This document shows positions 26,224-33,705 of a stretch of DNA of 38,667 nucleotides, piece after piece. Location: the NCBI GenBank assembly GCA_019894875.1, contig JAGXNR010000021.1:1-38667 (forward strand), read 5' to 3'. The position numbers and the translations under genes are program-made. Numbering within the stretch: the first letter of the stretch is position 1; each line of letters opens with the position of its first letter. This stretch comes from Promethearchaeota archaeon (GTDB lineage: Archaea; Asgardarchaeota; Lokiarchaeia; Sigynarchaeales; SOKP01). Under the pieces are notes generated by a model. It made no database searches. It had not been told where the DNA came from and saw only the letters and a list, made by a program, of their open reading frames with translations.

Positions 26224-26973
26224 CTAAAGACCCGGAATCATTGTTCGTTTATGGATTATATCTAGTACCTTGGAAATAATTGTGATTGTAACTAGAAAAA
26301 TAATAGCGGTAAGTACATATGTAGTGACGGATATGAATGTAAATGCAACGGTAAGGTGTGCCTGTGAAAATAGATCCTTAATCCCAATGAAATAAACAAC
26401 AACAGTATACTTCGGAAGATAAGCTGCTTCATTAGACCATGCAGGGATAACTCGACGTAGAGCTTGTGGTAACACAATATGTCGTATGCCGGCTATGCGT
26501 GACATACCTAGTGATTGAGCTGCTATTAACTGTTCTGTTCCAACAGACACAATAGCTCCACGGAAGTATTCAGCTTGATAAGCCGCACTGTTAAGTCCCA
26601 ATGCAAGAAGACCGGCTAGAGTTCGGTAATCCAGGAGGATGATCGAAATGTCTTTATTTAAGATAGTAAAACGAGTTACAAACTTCCAATCCCCAACTGG
26701 AATATTTAGACTAGAGGGGAGAAAATAAATAAATAATAATTGCGCAATCAAAGGTGTACCACGCATAAACTCAATATATCCTGCAGCAATGCGTGAAAGA
26801 AATTTTCCTCCATATTGGCGAAGATTAGCTAAGATTAAGCCAAGTAAGAATCCCATCAAAAGCGCCCATCCATACAACCACATTGTCAAGATATAACCCG
26901 CGAAAATATGATCCCAATATTCCAGTACAATCAGGAGTTCCCCTATCGGATTAGGTCTATCTTGTAATAACAC
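26224..26973 (-). CDS. Polar amino-acid ABC transporter permease (HisM/GlnP type)
   Basis: 249-residue inner-membrane permease of the His/Glu/Gln family. About five helices are visible, including YILTMWLYGWALLMGFLLGLI near the N-terminus. The EAA loop that couples to the ATPase is AAQSLGMSRIAGIRHIVLPQALRR (about 150-173). The start is a GTG at 26973 with GGAGG 7 nt upstream (26981-26985 on the plus strand). It is the last gene of the operon, 20 nt after the ATPase, and pairs with the permease at 27803-28489 to form a heterodimeric channel. The exact amino acid is unknown. Position next to arg genes favours a basic amino acid, but only by context. Confidence 0.93.
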   Translation of the reverse strand: MLLQDRPNPIGELLIVLEYWDHIFAGYILTMWLYGWALLMGFLLGLILANLRQYGGKFLSRIAAGYIEFMRGTPLIAQLLFIYFLPSSLNIPVGDWKFVTRFTILNKDISIILLDYRTLAGLLALGLNSAAYQAEYFRGAIVSVGTEQLIAAQSLGMSRIAGIRHIVLPQALRRVIPAWSNEAAYLPKYTVVVYFIGIKDLFSQAHLTVAFTFISVTTYVLTAIIFLVTITIISKVLDIIHKRTMIPGL

Positions 26974-26993
26974 TTGAATTCCTCCATATTCGA

Positions 26994-27749
26994 TTATTCT
27001 AAAAGCTTTTTATGACTTCCATATAAAATATCAAGTTGTTGGAGAAATTTCTTTACTCGTTCGGATTTAGGTGAGACGAAAAAGTGTTCAGGTGTTCCGC
27101 TTTCTAGAATGACTCCATCACCAAGAAAAATCATTTCTGATGCAACAGCTCTTGCAAATCCCATTTCATGTGTTACAACTACCATCGTAGTGCCTTCTTT
27201 AGCTATATCTAACATAACTTGAAGTACTTCACCAATTAACTCAGGATCTAAGGCAGAGGTTGGTTCATCAAATAAAATAACATCAGGTTCCATAGCTAAA
27301 GCGCGCGCTATGCCCACCCTTTGTTGTTGACCTCCAGAAAGTTCAGCAGGATAATGATCAGCCCATTTTGCCATCCTGACACGATCTAATGTTTCAAGTG
27401 CCTTCATTCGAGCTTCTTCTTTTGAAAAACCTCTCACTCGGCGAAGGCCAATACTAACGTTATCTACTGCTTTAAGATGAGCAAATAGATTAAAATGTTG
27501 GAAAACCATGCCTATTCTAGCTCGCATTTCATTAATATTGACATCTGGGTCTATAATACTCTGTCCGCGTAGATATACATCTCCTTTATCTGGTGGGTTA
27601 AGCATATTGATGCAGCGAAGCAAAGTACTTTTTCCAGAACCACTTGGTCCAAAAATAACTTTGACCTCTCCTTCTTCCAACTCGAATGAAACTCCGTTAA
27701 GGACATGTAAATCTTCGTATGACTTCCAAATGTCAACTACACGTAGCAC
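26994..27749 (-). CDS. Polar amino-acid ABC transporter ATP-binding protein (GlnQ/HisP type)
   Basis: 251-residue ATPase that powers the importer. Walker A is GPSGSGKS (34-41), the Q-loop Q84 is in MVFQHFN, the signature LSGGQ is at 137-141, Walker B is VILFDEP (157-163) and the switch His is H194 (VTHEMG). All are intact. The indicated GTG start at 27749 gives a standard N-terminus but has only a weak ribosome site (GAGATG). The frame stays open a further 17 codons upstream to a strong GGAGG (27810-27814) without an ATG, GTG or TTG, so an unusual start (ATT or ATA) cannot be excluded. It is flanked by the two permease genes. Confidence 0.93.
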   Translation of the reverse strand: MLRVVDIWKSYEDLHVLNGVSFELEEGEVKVIFGPSGSGKSTLLRCINMLNPPDKGDVYLRGQSIIDPDVNINEMRARIGMVFQHFNLFAHLKAVDNVSIGLRRVRGFSKEEARMKALETLDRVRMAKWADHYPAELSGGQQQRVGIARALAMEPDVILFDEPTSALDPELIGEVLQVMLDIAKEGTTMVVVTHEMGFARAVASEMIFLGDGVILESGTPEHFFVSPKSERVKKFLQQLDILYGSHKKLLE

Positions 27750-27802
27750 AGGTTCATCTCTACTCTTCGTATCTTTCTCAGGTTCATATCTAATCCCTAT
27801 AT

Positions 27803-28489
27803 CTAACCACCTCCCATCCCTAATTTCTTCAGTTTTTTAGATTGTCGTTCACCAAATATTCTTGTTAGAGGATAGGTAAATAAAAGATATAGAATTGCAA
27901 GCATTAAGTACGACAAAGCCCATAACTCTCGAAAATTAATAGACACTAAATAAGCCGCTTGAGTCATCTCGATAATTCCAATCGCAGAAGCAAAAGATGT
28001 ATCTTTTATGACCACCGCATATTCATTGGACCAGCTAGGTACTGCTAACCGTAAAGCTTGTGGCATTACAACATGTCGGAAAGCTTGAGATCCCTTCATA
28101 CCTAATGCACGAGCTGCTTCCATTTGTCCTGGAGTCACTGAAAGAATAGCTCCACGAAAAATCTGAGACTGATAGGCAGCACTACGAAGAGAGAGTGCTA
28201 AAACTACGCTTCCAAGCCTTAATTCAAGTGGATCAATATACCAAAAAATGTCTGGTAATCCAAAAGCGAAGACATAAATCAAAACTATAAGTGGGATACC
28301 GCGAAACAACTTCTCATAACCACTTGAAAACCAAGCGAGTTCTTTAGCTCCATAAACACGTATAAGTGCAAGTGATAGACCCAAAAGAAATCCAATCAAT
28401 AGACCTAGAGCAGTTAAAAGTAATGTATGGTACAAACCTCTCCCTAGAATAAAAAAAAAAATATCTAGGACGGTTGGAGAATAAGTCAT
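27803..28489 (-). CDS. Polar amino-acid ABC transporter permease (HisQ type)
   Basis: 228 residues from the ATG at 28489, whose ATGA overlaps the stop of the binding-protein gene. An in-frame GTG at 28498 would give 231. Membrane helices include [20 protein letters not shown] near the N-terminus and a C-terminal [14 protein letters not shown]. The EAA coupling loop reads [23 protein letters not shown] (about 136-158). It should form a heterodimer with the downstream permease. The C-terminus contains the GGAGG that lies ahead of the ATPase gene. The tight overlap with the binding-protein gene shows this is one operon. Confidence 0.92.
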   Translation of the reverse strand: MTYSPTVLDIFFFILGRGLYHTLLLTALGLLIGFLLGLSLALIRVYGAKELAWFSSGYEKLFRGIPLIVLIYVFAFGLPDIFWYIDPLELRLGSVVLALSLRSAAYQSQIFRGAILSVTPGQMEAARALGMKGSQAFRHVVMPQALRLAVPSWSNEYAVVIKDTSFASAIGIIEMTQAAYLVSINFRELWALSYLMLAILYLLFTYPLTRIFGERQSKKLKKLGMGGG

Positions 28490-29292
28490 CCAAACCACTT
28501 ATCTAATAGTTCATACAACGTTCCGTTTGTTTCGTACCCAGTAATTAAAACCGTATTCATCGTGTATAACAATTCAGAATCCTCGTGTCTGCACCATAAC
28601 GATAGAGGATCAGTTCCAGTAGTTAAGATAACCTTTAGATCCTCTGTTTGATTCCATGCGGTAAAAACTGGCTCGTCTATATATGCAGCGTCGATTCCAG
28701 TACCACTAATTAAATCTTGAATAAGCACGAGAGCACTAGCAAATGAAAAATAAGTCATACCCGGTATAGCAGCCAACTCAGCCTCCATTGTAGTCCCCGA
28801 TTGACACCCAACATCCAATCCAATAAGATCTGTTAAATTATTAATTGTGAGTACCGAACTACCTTCTACGATTACAACTTGTGCAACTGTGACATAGGGT
28901 ATAGAGGGTGCGAGTTGTTGTGCGCGTTCTTGTCCAATATCTGATGTAGGGTCATACGTCATTGCTGCCGCAACCATGTCAATTGTACCTGCAACACAAG
29001 CACCAATAAGAGCATCAAAATCCATGTTGACCATTAAGAGGTCAACACCAATTTCATCAGCAACCAACCGACTCACATCGACGTCGAAGCCTTCAATAAA
29101 ACCTGAAGTTAAATTATCAAATTCGAACGGTGGATAATCAGTACTAGTACCAACACGTAATTCTCCACGTGTTCGGATCTTGCTTAATATATCACCTCTT
29201 GGGGCTGCAAAAAGTGGAGGAATAAACCATCCGGCTAAGAATCCTCCCGCTAAGCAAACGATCATCCCTACTACTGCAATTTCTCTTTTCAT
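28486..29292 (-). CDS. Amino-acid ABC transporter substrate-binding protein (family 3)
   Basis: 268-residue extracellular binding protein, first gene of the transporter operon. Residues 1-30 are a short basic N-terminus plus a hydrophobic stretch (VVGMIVCLAGGFLAGWFIPPL), a signal peptide or membrane anchor. The mature part starts with RGELRVGTSTDYPPFEF (42-58), the family-3 signature. GFDVDVSRLVADEIG follows, then the ligand-contact ER in GQERAQQLAPSIPYV and an Asp in DAAYIDEPVF. A short insertion (SDIG) precedes the ER. Codon use and base composition are richer in G+C than the neighbouring arg genes, suggesting transfer. It diverges from argH, so arginine, ornithine or another basic amino acid is a reasonable but unproven ligand. 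Confidence 0.93.
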   Translation of the reverse strand: MKREIAVVGMIVCLAGGFLAGWFIPPLFAAPRGDILSKIRTRGELRVGTSTDYPPFEFDNLTSGFIEGFDVDVSRLVADEIGVDLLMVNMDFDALIGACVAGTIDMVAAAMTYDPTSDIGQERAQQLAPSIPYVTVAQVVIVEGSSVLTINNLTDLIGLDVGCQSGTTMEAELAAIPGMTYFSFASALVLIQDLISGTGIDAAYIDEPVFTAWNQTEDLKVILTTGTDPLSLWCRHEDSELLYTMNTVLITGYETNGTLYELLDKWFG

Positions 29293-29621
29293 AAAATTTA
29301 CCTCATATTCTTGTTTTTTTAATTTTATTAATTTTCTAATTTAAAATTTTTGGATAAATTCATAGTTATATTTCAAAAGTTCATATATAAAGATTTCTAT
29401 CCATGTGAATATAATAAATATTATCTTTAATCCTAAGACTGATTTTACAGAATAAATTAATTTCTCTATTATGCAAATGTCTACTAGTTTCACCATTCAT
29501 GGTTTTTATAATTACCAGAAATCATATCTTAGAATTAAAAATTATTCATTAAAACCTTAAAGATTATAGCATAGTAAAACTAATATTTTAATAATTTAAT
29601 CAAAAGTGGTAGGGAATTAAA
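29293..29621. other. Divergent promoter region between transporter and argH
   Basis: 329 nt with no ORF. It is very AT-rich and must carry both promoters. A small inverted repeat TAAAGAT (29388-29394) and ATCTTTA (29423-29429) is present but is weak evidence in such AT-rich DNA. The CGTTTAA sites found upstream of the argJ leader are not seen here. Confidence 0.4.
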
Positions 29622-31106
29622 ATGGGAAAAAATTTGTTTAGATCAAGATTAAATACTCCTCTTAATAGTAAAGCCCTTAAGTTTTTATCATCTTTAAAAG
29701 AAGATTTATGGATTGTTGAAGAAGATATTATTGGAACAGAAGTTCATGATATAATGTTATATGAACAAGGCTTTCTTAATAAAAGTGAAATTAAAAAGAT
29801 ACTGATTTCTCTTGAAAATCTAAAACACGAGGTTTTAAAAAATCTCTTAGAAGAAAATGAAAACTTTGAAGATATACATCCTTATATAGAAAAAGAAATT
29901 ATTGATAAAATCGGAATTGAAATTGGGGGGAAAATCCATACTGGCAGATCAAGAAATGATCAAATATCGGTTGATTTAAGGTTGAAAATCAGGGAAGAGT
30001 TAAATAATATCTCTAAAGAAATTTTTGCTTTATTTGAAATTTTACTTAACCTTTCTAAAGATAACATTAATTCATTCATTCCGTTATACACCCATTTGCA
30101 ACGAGGGCAATTAGGTGTTTTTTCTCATTATATTAATAATTATCTTGCACAAATCTTAAGATCTCTTGAAAGAATAGAAGAGATTTATAATAGGGTTAAC
30201 AAAAATCCACTTGGGGCATGCGCTATTGGTGGAACAAGTATCAAAATTAATAGATTCAGAACGTCAGAATTATTGGGTTTTGATGGAATTGTATATAATT
30301 CGATTGATGCAATTAGCTCGAGAGATTATGTTTATGAAACTCTGATGGTTCTTTCTTTATTAGCTATTCAATTCTCAAGAATTGCAGAAGACTTGATACT
30401 TTGGTCTACAAGAGAATTTGATTTTATAGAATTAGATGATAGATTTTGTTCAGTTTCAAGCGTTATGCCACAGAAAAAAAACCCCGATACAGTGGAATTA
30501 ATAAGGAGTAGAAGTTCAAGAGTAGTTTCAAATTTATTTAGTAGTGCCATGATCATTAAAGCAATCCCAACGGGATATTTCCGAGATTTTCAAGATTTGA
30601 AGATGATATTGAAAGAATCTTTTGATTTAGTAATTTCAACTGTTGAAATGCTTAAGGGAATATTCTCAACTATAAAAATAAAAAAAGAGAAGATGAAAAA
30701 GGTTATCGATGAAAGCTTCATTCAAGCATTAGATTTAGCAGAATTATTAGTTCAAGAATATAATATCCCTTTTAGACAATCACATGAAATTGTTGCTCGG
30801 TTAGTTAAAAATTCAGAAAAACCTGAAGATATGTTTAATAAAGATAAGATTGAGAAATATATCTATAAAATATTGAATAAAGAAATCACTTTATCAGATA
30901 ATTTAATTCAGACGTTAAAAAATCCTGGTTTATGTTTAGAAAAAAGAATTAGTCAAGGATCTCCTGCGAATAACGAAGTTAAGATTAACATTGAGGAGTT
31001 AAACAAAGGTAAAGAGATATTGCATGAATTATACTTAAAAAGAATAGAAATGATTGAAAGATCTAAAACAATTAGGGATGAAATTATTAAAAAACTGTTA
31101 TCTTGA
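29622..31106 (+). CDS. argH: Argininosuccinate lyase
   Basis: 494-residue enzyme that splits argininosuccinate into arginine and fumarate, the last step of arginine synthesis. It belongs to the fumarase/aspartase superfamily. The first conserved block includes HTGRSRND (106-113). The second has THLQRGQ (157-163) with the catalytic-region His H158. The third is the superfamily signature SSVMPQKKNPD (279-289) with the active-site Ser. It is slightly longer than many ArgH proteins (about 460) through a charged C-terminal part. The ATG follows GGTAGGGAATTAAA. It is separated from the rest of the arginine genes by a 443-nt regulatory gap and probably has its own promoter. Confidence 0.97.
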   Translation: MGKNLFRSRLNTPLNSKALKFLSSLKEDLWIVEEDIIGTEVHDIMLYEQGFLNKSEIKKILISLENLKHEVLKNLLEENENFEDIHPYIEKEIIDKIGIEIGGKIHTGRSRNDQISVDLRLKIREELNNISKEIFALFEILLNLSKDNINSFIPLYTHLQRGQLGVFSHYINNYLAQILRSLERIEEIYNRVNKNPLGACAIGGTSIKINRFRTSELLGFDGIVYNSIDAISSRDYVYETLMVLSLLAIQFSRIAEDLILWSTREFDFIELDDRFCSVSSVMPQKKNPDTVELIRSRSSRVVSNLFSSAMIIKAIPTGYFRDFQDLKMILKESFDLVISTVEMLKGIFSTIKIKKEKMKKVIDESFIQALDLAELLVQEYNIPFRQSHEIVARLVKNSEKPEDMFNKDKIEKYIYKILNKEITLSDNLIQTLKNPGLCLEKRISQGSPANNEVKINIEELNKGKEILHELYLKRIEMIERSKTIRDEIIKKLLS

Positions 31107-31173
31107 GAGTAATTGTTTGAAAATTGTTCAATAAAAAGCAATAAGTTTTTAATAAAGTAAATAATATGATTAA

Positions 31174-31275
31174 AAACGTTTAACCAAAACATTAAATTAA
31201 AACTAAACGTTTAATAAATAATCGTTTTAACCTCAAGTTTTTTAGAAATAATAAAAACTATTAAAATTCGTTTAA
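31174..31275 (+). promoter_or_regulatory. Four CGTTTAA-type sites, candidate operator array
   Basis: AAACGTTTAA occurs at 31174-31183 and 31205-31214, TCGTTTTAA at 31222-31230 and TTCGTTTAA at 31267-31275. The CG steps are at intervals of about 31, 15 and 46 nt, all near multiples of 15. The last site abuts the TATA-like box. This is a plausible binding array for an arginine-responsive regulator. A single similar string also occurs near 8149, so the motif alone is not specific. Confidence 0.45.
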
Positions 31276-31284
31276 TTTATAAAT
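31276..31284 (+). promoter_or_regulatory. TATA-like box of the arg leader/argJ transcript
   Basis: TTTATAAAT is centred about 37 nt before the ATG of the 37-codon ORF. Archaeal initiation about 25 nt downstream would place the mRNA start near 31305, giving a very short 5' leader before that ORF. Confidence 0.5.
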
Positions 31285-31316
31285 TATTATACCTATAATA
31301 TAGTTAAAGTAATATT

Positions 31317-31430
31317 ATGCTGGTGTTTAAAAGATTGATCTCACTTGATCCTCATTTGAACAATGAAATTGTAAGTATGCAATTTCCAAAAGCACCGCAG
31401 AATCCGAGACCGCCGCGTCGCCGTCTTTAA
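31317..31430 (+). CDS. Candidate arginine leader peptide, 37 residues
   Basis: A short ORF starts MLVFKRLISL and ends NPRPPRRRL-stop just upstream of argJ. Five of its 37 residues are Arg. The last seven codons encode P-P-R-R-R-L-stop, with CGT CGC CGT for the three Arg. These codons look uncommon beside the AGA used in most neighbouring genes, and the patch 31395-31425 is strikingly GC-rich for this DNA. A Pro-Pro-Arg run at the C-terminus would slow or stall ribosomes when charged tRNA-Arg is scarce. A TATA-like box precedes it and a stem plus T tract follows. It resembles a leader or attenuator peptide. Alternatives are a small functional protein or chance. Confidence 0.5.
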   Translation: MLVFKRLISLDPHLNNEIVSMQFPKAPQNPRPPRRRL

Positions 31431-31435
31431 TTCAT

Positions 31436-31507
31436 TAATAAAAATAAGAATTGAAGTATAATTCTTCTTTCTTCACTTCTTTCACTATCTATTTTTATTA
31501 TTTTTTT
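31436..31507 (+). terminator. AT-only inverted repeat with T7, candidate attenuator
   Basis: TAATAAAAATA (31436-31446) is perfectly complementary to TATTTTTATTA (31490-31500), and T7 follows (31501-31507). An inner hairpin AAGAATT/AATTCTT (31446-31452 and 31460-31466) and a competing pairing GAAGT/ACTTC (31453-31457 and 31475-31479) lie inside. It begins 5 nt after the leader ORF stop, so ribosome position could affect its folding. The stems are AT-rich and weak. Confidence 0.35.
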
Positions 31508-31549
31508 AAAAAAAGGGATTTAAAAAAAAACTATAAAGAGAGCTAAAAA

Positions 31550-32791
31550 ATGGAAATAAAAAATGCAGGAATAAAGAAAATAAAAGGAAGTATTACAAGT
31601 CCAAAGGGTTATTGTGCTACTGGTAAGCATATTGGAATTAAAGATTGCAAAAAAGATTTAGCGATAATCTATAGTGAAGTTCCAGCTAAAGCAGTTGGTG
31701 TTTTTACGAAGAATATAGTGAAAGCTTCCTCAATTCTATGGGATCAACAACTTATTCAAAACCATAATGAGCAAAGAGCAATTATTATTAATAGTGGAAA
31801 TGCTAATGCTTGTACAGGAGAGATTGGAGCTATTCATACAGAAATGATGGCAACTGAGTTAGCATCTTGCTTGGGGGTGAATAAAAATCAAATTTTGGTA
31901 GCTTCTACTGGGGTAATTGGGGTTCCTCTCCCAATTGACAAAATAGTTGCTGGAATTAGTAATAGCTATAAGAAATTGGGAAACACTAACTTCGATGCAA
32001 AATTGGCTGCCGAAGCAATTATGACTACTGATACGTACCCAAAACAAATTTCAGTTGAGTTTACTATCGAAGGTAAGAAAATTAGAATAGGAGGTATAGC
32101 TAAAGGTTCTGGAATGATTCACCCAAATATGGCGACTATGCTTTCCTTCATCACTACAGATATCAACATTTCAAGAGAGTTATTAGATAAAGCTCTAAAA
32201 GAAAGTGTTGATGATTCATATAATATGATTTCTGTAGATGGGGATACAAGTACAAATGATTTAGTTTTGCTATTAGCTAATGGTATGGGGGAGAATTCAG
32301 AAATTAAGGGAGAAAATGAGGATTATCACTTATTTAAGAAAGCTCTTCATCACGTTAACCTATTTTTAGCCCATGAAATTGTAAGGGATGGCGAAGGTGC
32401 TAAAAAGTTCATTGCTGTAAAAGTTACTGGAGCAGCATCAAAAGAAGATGCAAAACTCTTGAGTAAATCAGTAATTACTTCAAATTTAGTAAAAACTGCT
32501 TTTTTTGGAGAAGATGCTAATTGGGGGAGGATTTTAGCTGCTATGGGATATTCTGGTGCAGATTTTAACCCCTCCGGGGTTTCAATCAAATTTCAGAATG
32601 GTTCACATTCGATTATACTCATGCAAGATGGGACACCTCAACAATTTGATGAAGAATTAGCATTAAAGATTCTAAAAGAAAATGAAATTACAGTCGAATT
32701 GTTATTAAAAGAGGGTACTGGTGAAGCAATTGCATGGGGTTGTGATTTAAGTTATGAATATGTACGGATTAATGGAGACTATAGATCATAA
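31550..32791 (+). CDS. argJ: Bifunctional ornithine acetyltransferase/N-acetylglutamate synthase
   Basis: 413-residue Ntn-type enzyme that moves the acetyl group from N-acetylornithine to glutamate, closing the cyclic arginine route. The self-cleavage site is KGSGMIHPNMATML (185-198). T196 becomes the N-terminal nucleophile of the beta chain after cleavage behind A195. NSGNANACTG (81-90) helps form the oxyanion hole, and FFGEDANWGRI in the beta chain is also conserved. Whether it also uses acetyl-CoA (bifunctional) cannot be told from sequence. It is the first gene of the argJBDCG unit. The ATG at 31550 has a weak ribosome site (AGAGAGC). A TATA-like TTTAAAAAA at about 31520 could drive a leaderless transcript independent of the upstream leader. 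Confidence 0.97.
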   Translation: MEIKNAGIKKIKGSITSPKGYCATGKHIGIKDCKKDLAIIYSEVPAKAVGVFTKNIVKASSILWDQQLIQNHNEQRAIIINSGNANACTGEIGAIHTEMMATELASCLGVNKNQILVASTGVIGVPLPIDKIVAGISNSYKKLGNTNFDAKLAAEAIMTTDTYPKQISVEFTIEGKKIRIGGIAKGSGMIHPNMATMLSFITTDINISRELLDKALKESVDDSYNMISVDGDTSTNDLVLLLANGMGENSEIKGENEDYHLFKKALHHVNLFLAHEIVRDGEGAKKFIAVKVTGAASKEDAKLLSKSVITSNLVKTAFFGEDANWGRILAAMGYSGADFNPSGVSIKFQNGSHSIILMQDGTPQQFDEELALKILKENEITVELLLKEGTGEAIAWGCDLSYEYVRINGDYRS

Positions 32792-32797
32792 GGAGGT
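32790..32797 (+). promoter_or_regulatory. Shine-Dalgarno site of argB
   Basis: AAGGAGGT overlaps the stop codon of argJ and lies 10 nt before the ATG at 32808, which fixes the argB start at that position rather than at an earlier in-frame ATG inside argJ (32754). Confidence 0.8.
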
Positions 32798-32807
32798 ATT
32801 AAATATT

Positions 32808-33665
32808 ATGGAAAAAATAGAACACGCAGGGATTCTAATTGAAGCACTCCAATTCATTAAAAAATTTTATGGAAAAACAATAATCATAAAATATGGGGGA
32901 AGTGCGATGAAAAATCCTGAGCTTAAAAAAAGTTTTGTTGAGGATATCGTTTTCATGAATTTAGTTGGGATTAATATTATTATTGTTCATGGGGGTGGTC
33001 ATTCAATCAATGAAATGTTAAAAAAATTAAATATTGAACCAGAATTCTATAATGGATTCAGGATTACTGATGAAGAAACCATGGAAATCGTTGAAATGGT
33101 TTTAGCAGGAAAAGTTAACAAAGGTATTGTCAATGATATTCAAATCCAAGGTGTTAATGCTATGGGAATATGCGGAAAAGATGGAAATTTACTAGAAGCT
33201 AAGAAGAAAATTGTTGATGGGAAAGATATTGGTTTTGTGGGTGAGGTTATTAATGTAAATACTAATCTCTTAAAAGGGATGATGGAGAATTCAATAATTC
33301 CGGTAATTGCTCCTATTGGGAGGGATAACTTAGGTATCACGTATAATATCAATGCAGATGATGTAGCAGCAGCAATTTCAAAAACGTTATATGCTGAAAA
33401 GTTGGTTTTTCTAACGGATGTAATGGGTGTGCTTAGTGATGTTAATGATAACTCCACTTTGATTTCTGAGATGAAAGTTGATCAAGCTTTATCTTATATT
33501 AAAGAGGGGATTATTACCAATGGTATGATCCCAAAAGTAAAGTGTTGTATAGAAGCAATACAAAGCGGGGTGAATGCAGTGCATATTATAGATGGTAGAA
33601 TTGAGCATAGTTTATTGCTTGAAATATTTACCCCTCAAGGGATTGGTACAATGGTTATGAAATAA
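32808..33665 (+). CDS. argB: Acetylglutamate kinase
   Basis: 285-residue amino acid kinase that phosphorylates N-acetylglutamate, often the arginine-inhibited control step. The phosphate-binding IIKYGGSAM (26-34) with K28 and VHGGGHSINEML (60-71) are intact. FNGFRIT-like and NADDVAAAI segments follow, with the C-terminal ATP-binding LTDVMGV. The ATG at 32808 is preceded by AAGGAGGT, so the 54 nt of readable upstream frame inside argJ are not used. Length is standard (about 290). The N-terminal extension seen in arginine-sensitive hexameric ArgB is partly present (helix EHAGILIEALQFIKKF), so feedback control is possible but unproven. Confidence 0.97.
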   Translation: MEKIEHAGILIEALQFIKKFYGKTIIIKYGGSAMKNPELKKSFVEDIVFMNLVGINIIIVHGGGHSINEMLKKLNIEPEFYNGFRITDEETMEIVEMVLAGKVNKGIVNDIQIQGVNAMGICGKDGNLLEAKKKIVDGKDIGFVGEVINVNTNLLKGMMENSIIPVIAPIGRDNLGITYNINADDVAAAISKTLYAEKLVFLTDVMGVLSDVNDNSTLISEMKVDQALSYIKEGIITNGMIPKVKCCIEAIQSGVNAVHIIDGRIEHSLLLEIFTPQGIGTMVMK

Positions 33666-33705
33666 GATAAAAAATTTAGATGGAAACTAAAAAGAGAAAA
33701 GAATA

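Noticed and set aside
29388..29429. TAAAGAT/ATCTTTA inverted repeat upstream of argH
   Set aside because: Seven AT-rich bases are expected by chance in this region and no related site was seen near argJ.
32754..32807. Upstream in-frame ATG for argB inside argJ
   Set aside because: AAGGAGGT at 32790-32797 and the normal length of acetylglutamate kinases point to the ATG at 32808.
32350..33457. Long open frames antisense to argJ and argB
   Set aside because: They have no recognisable domains, lie fully opposite clear genes and follow from the codon bias of those genes.
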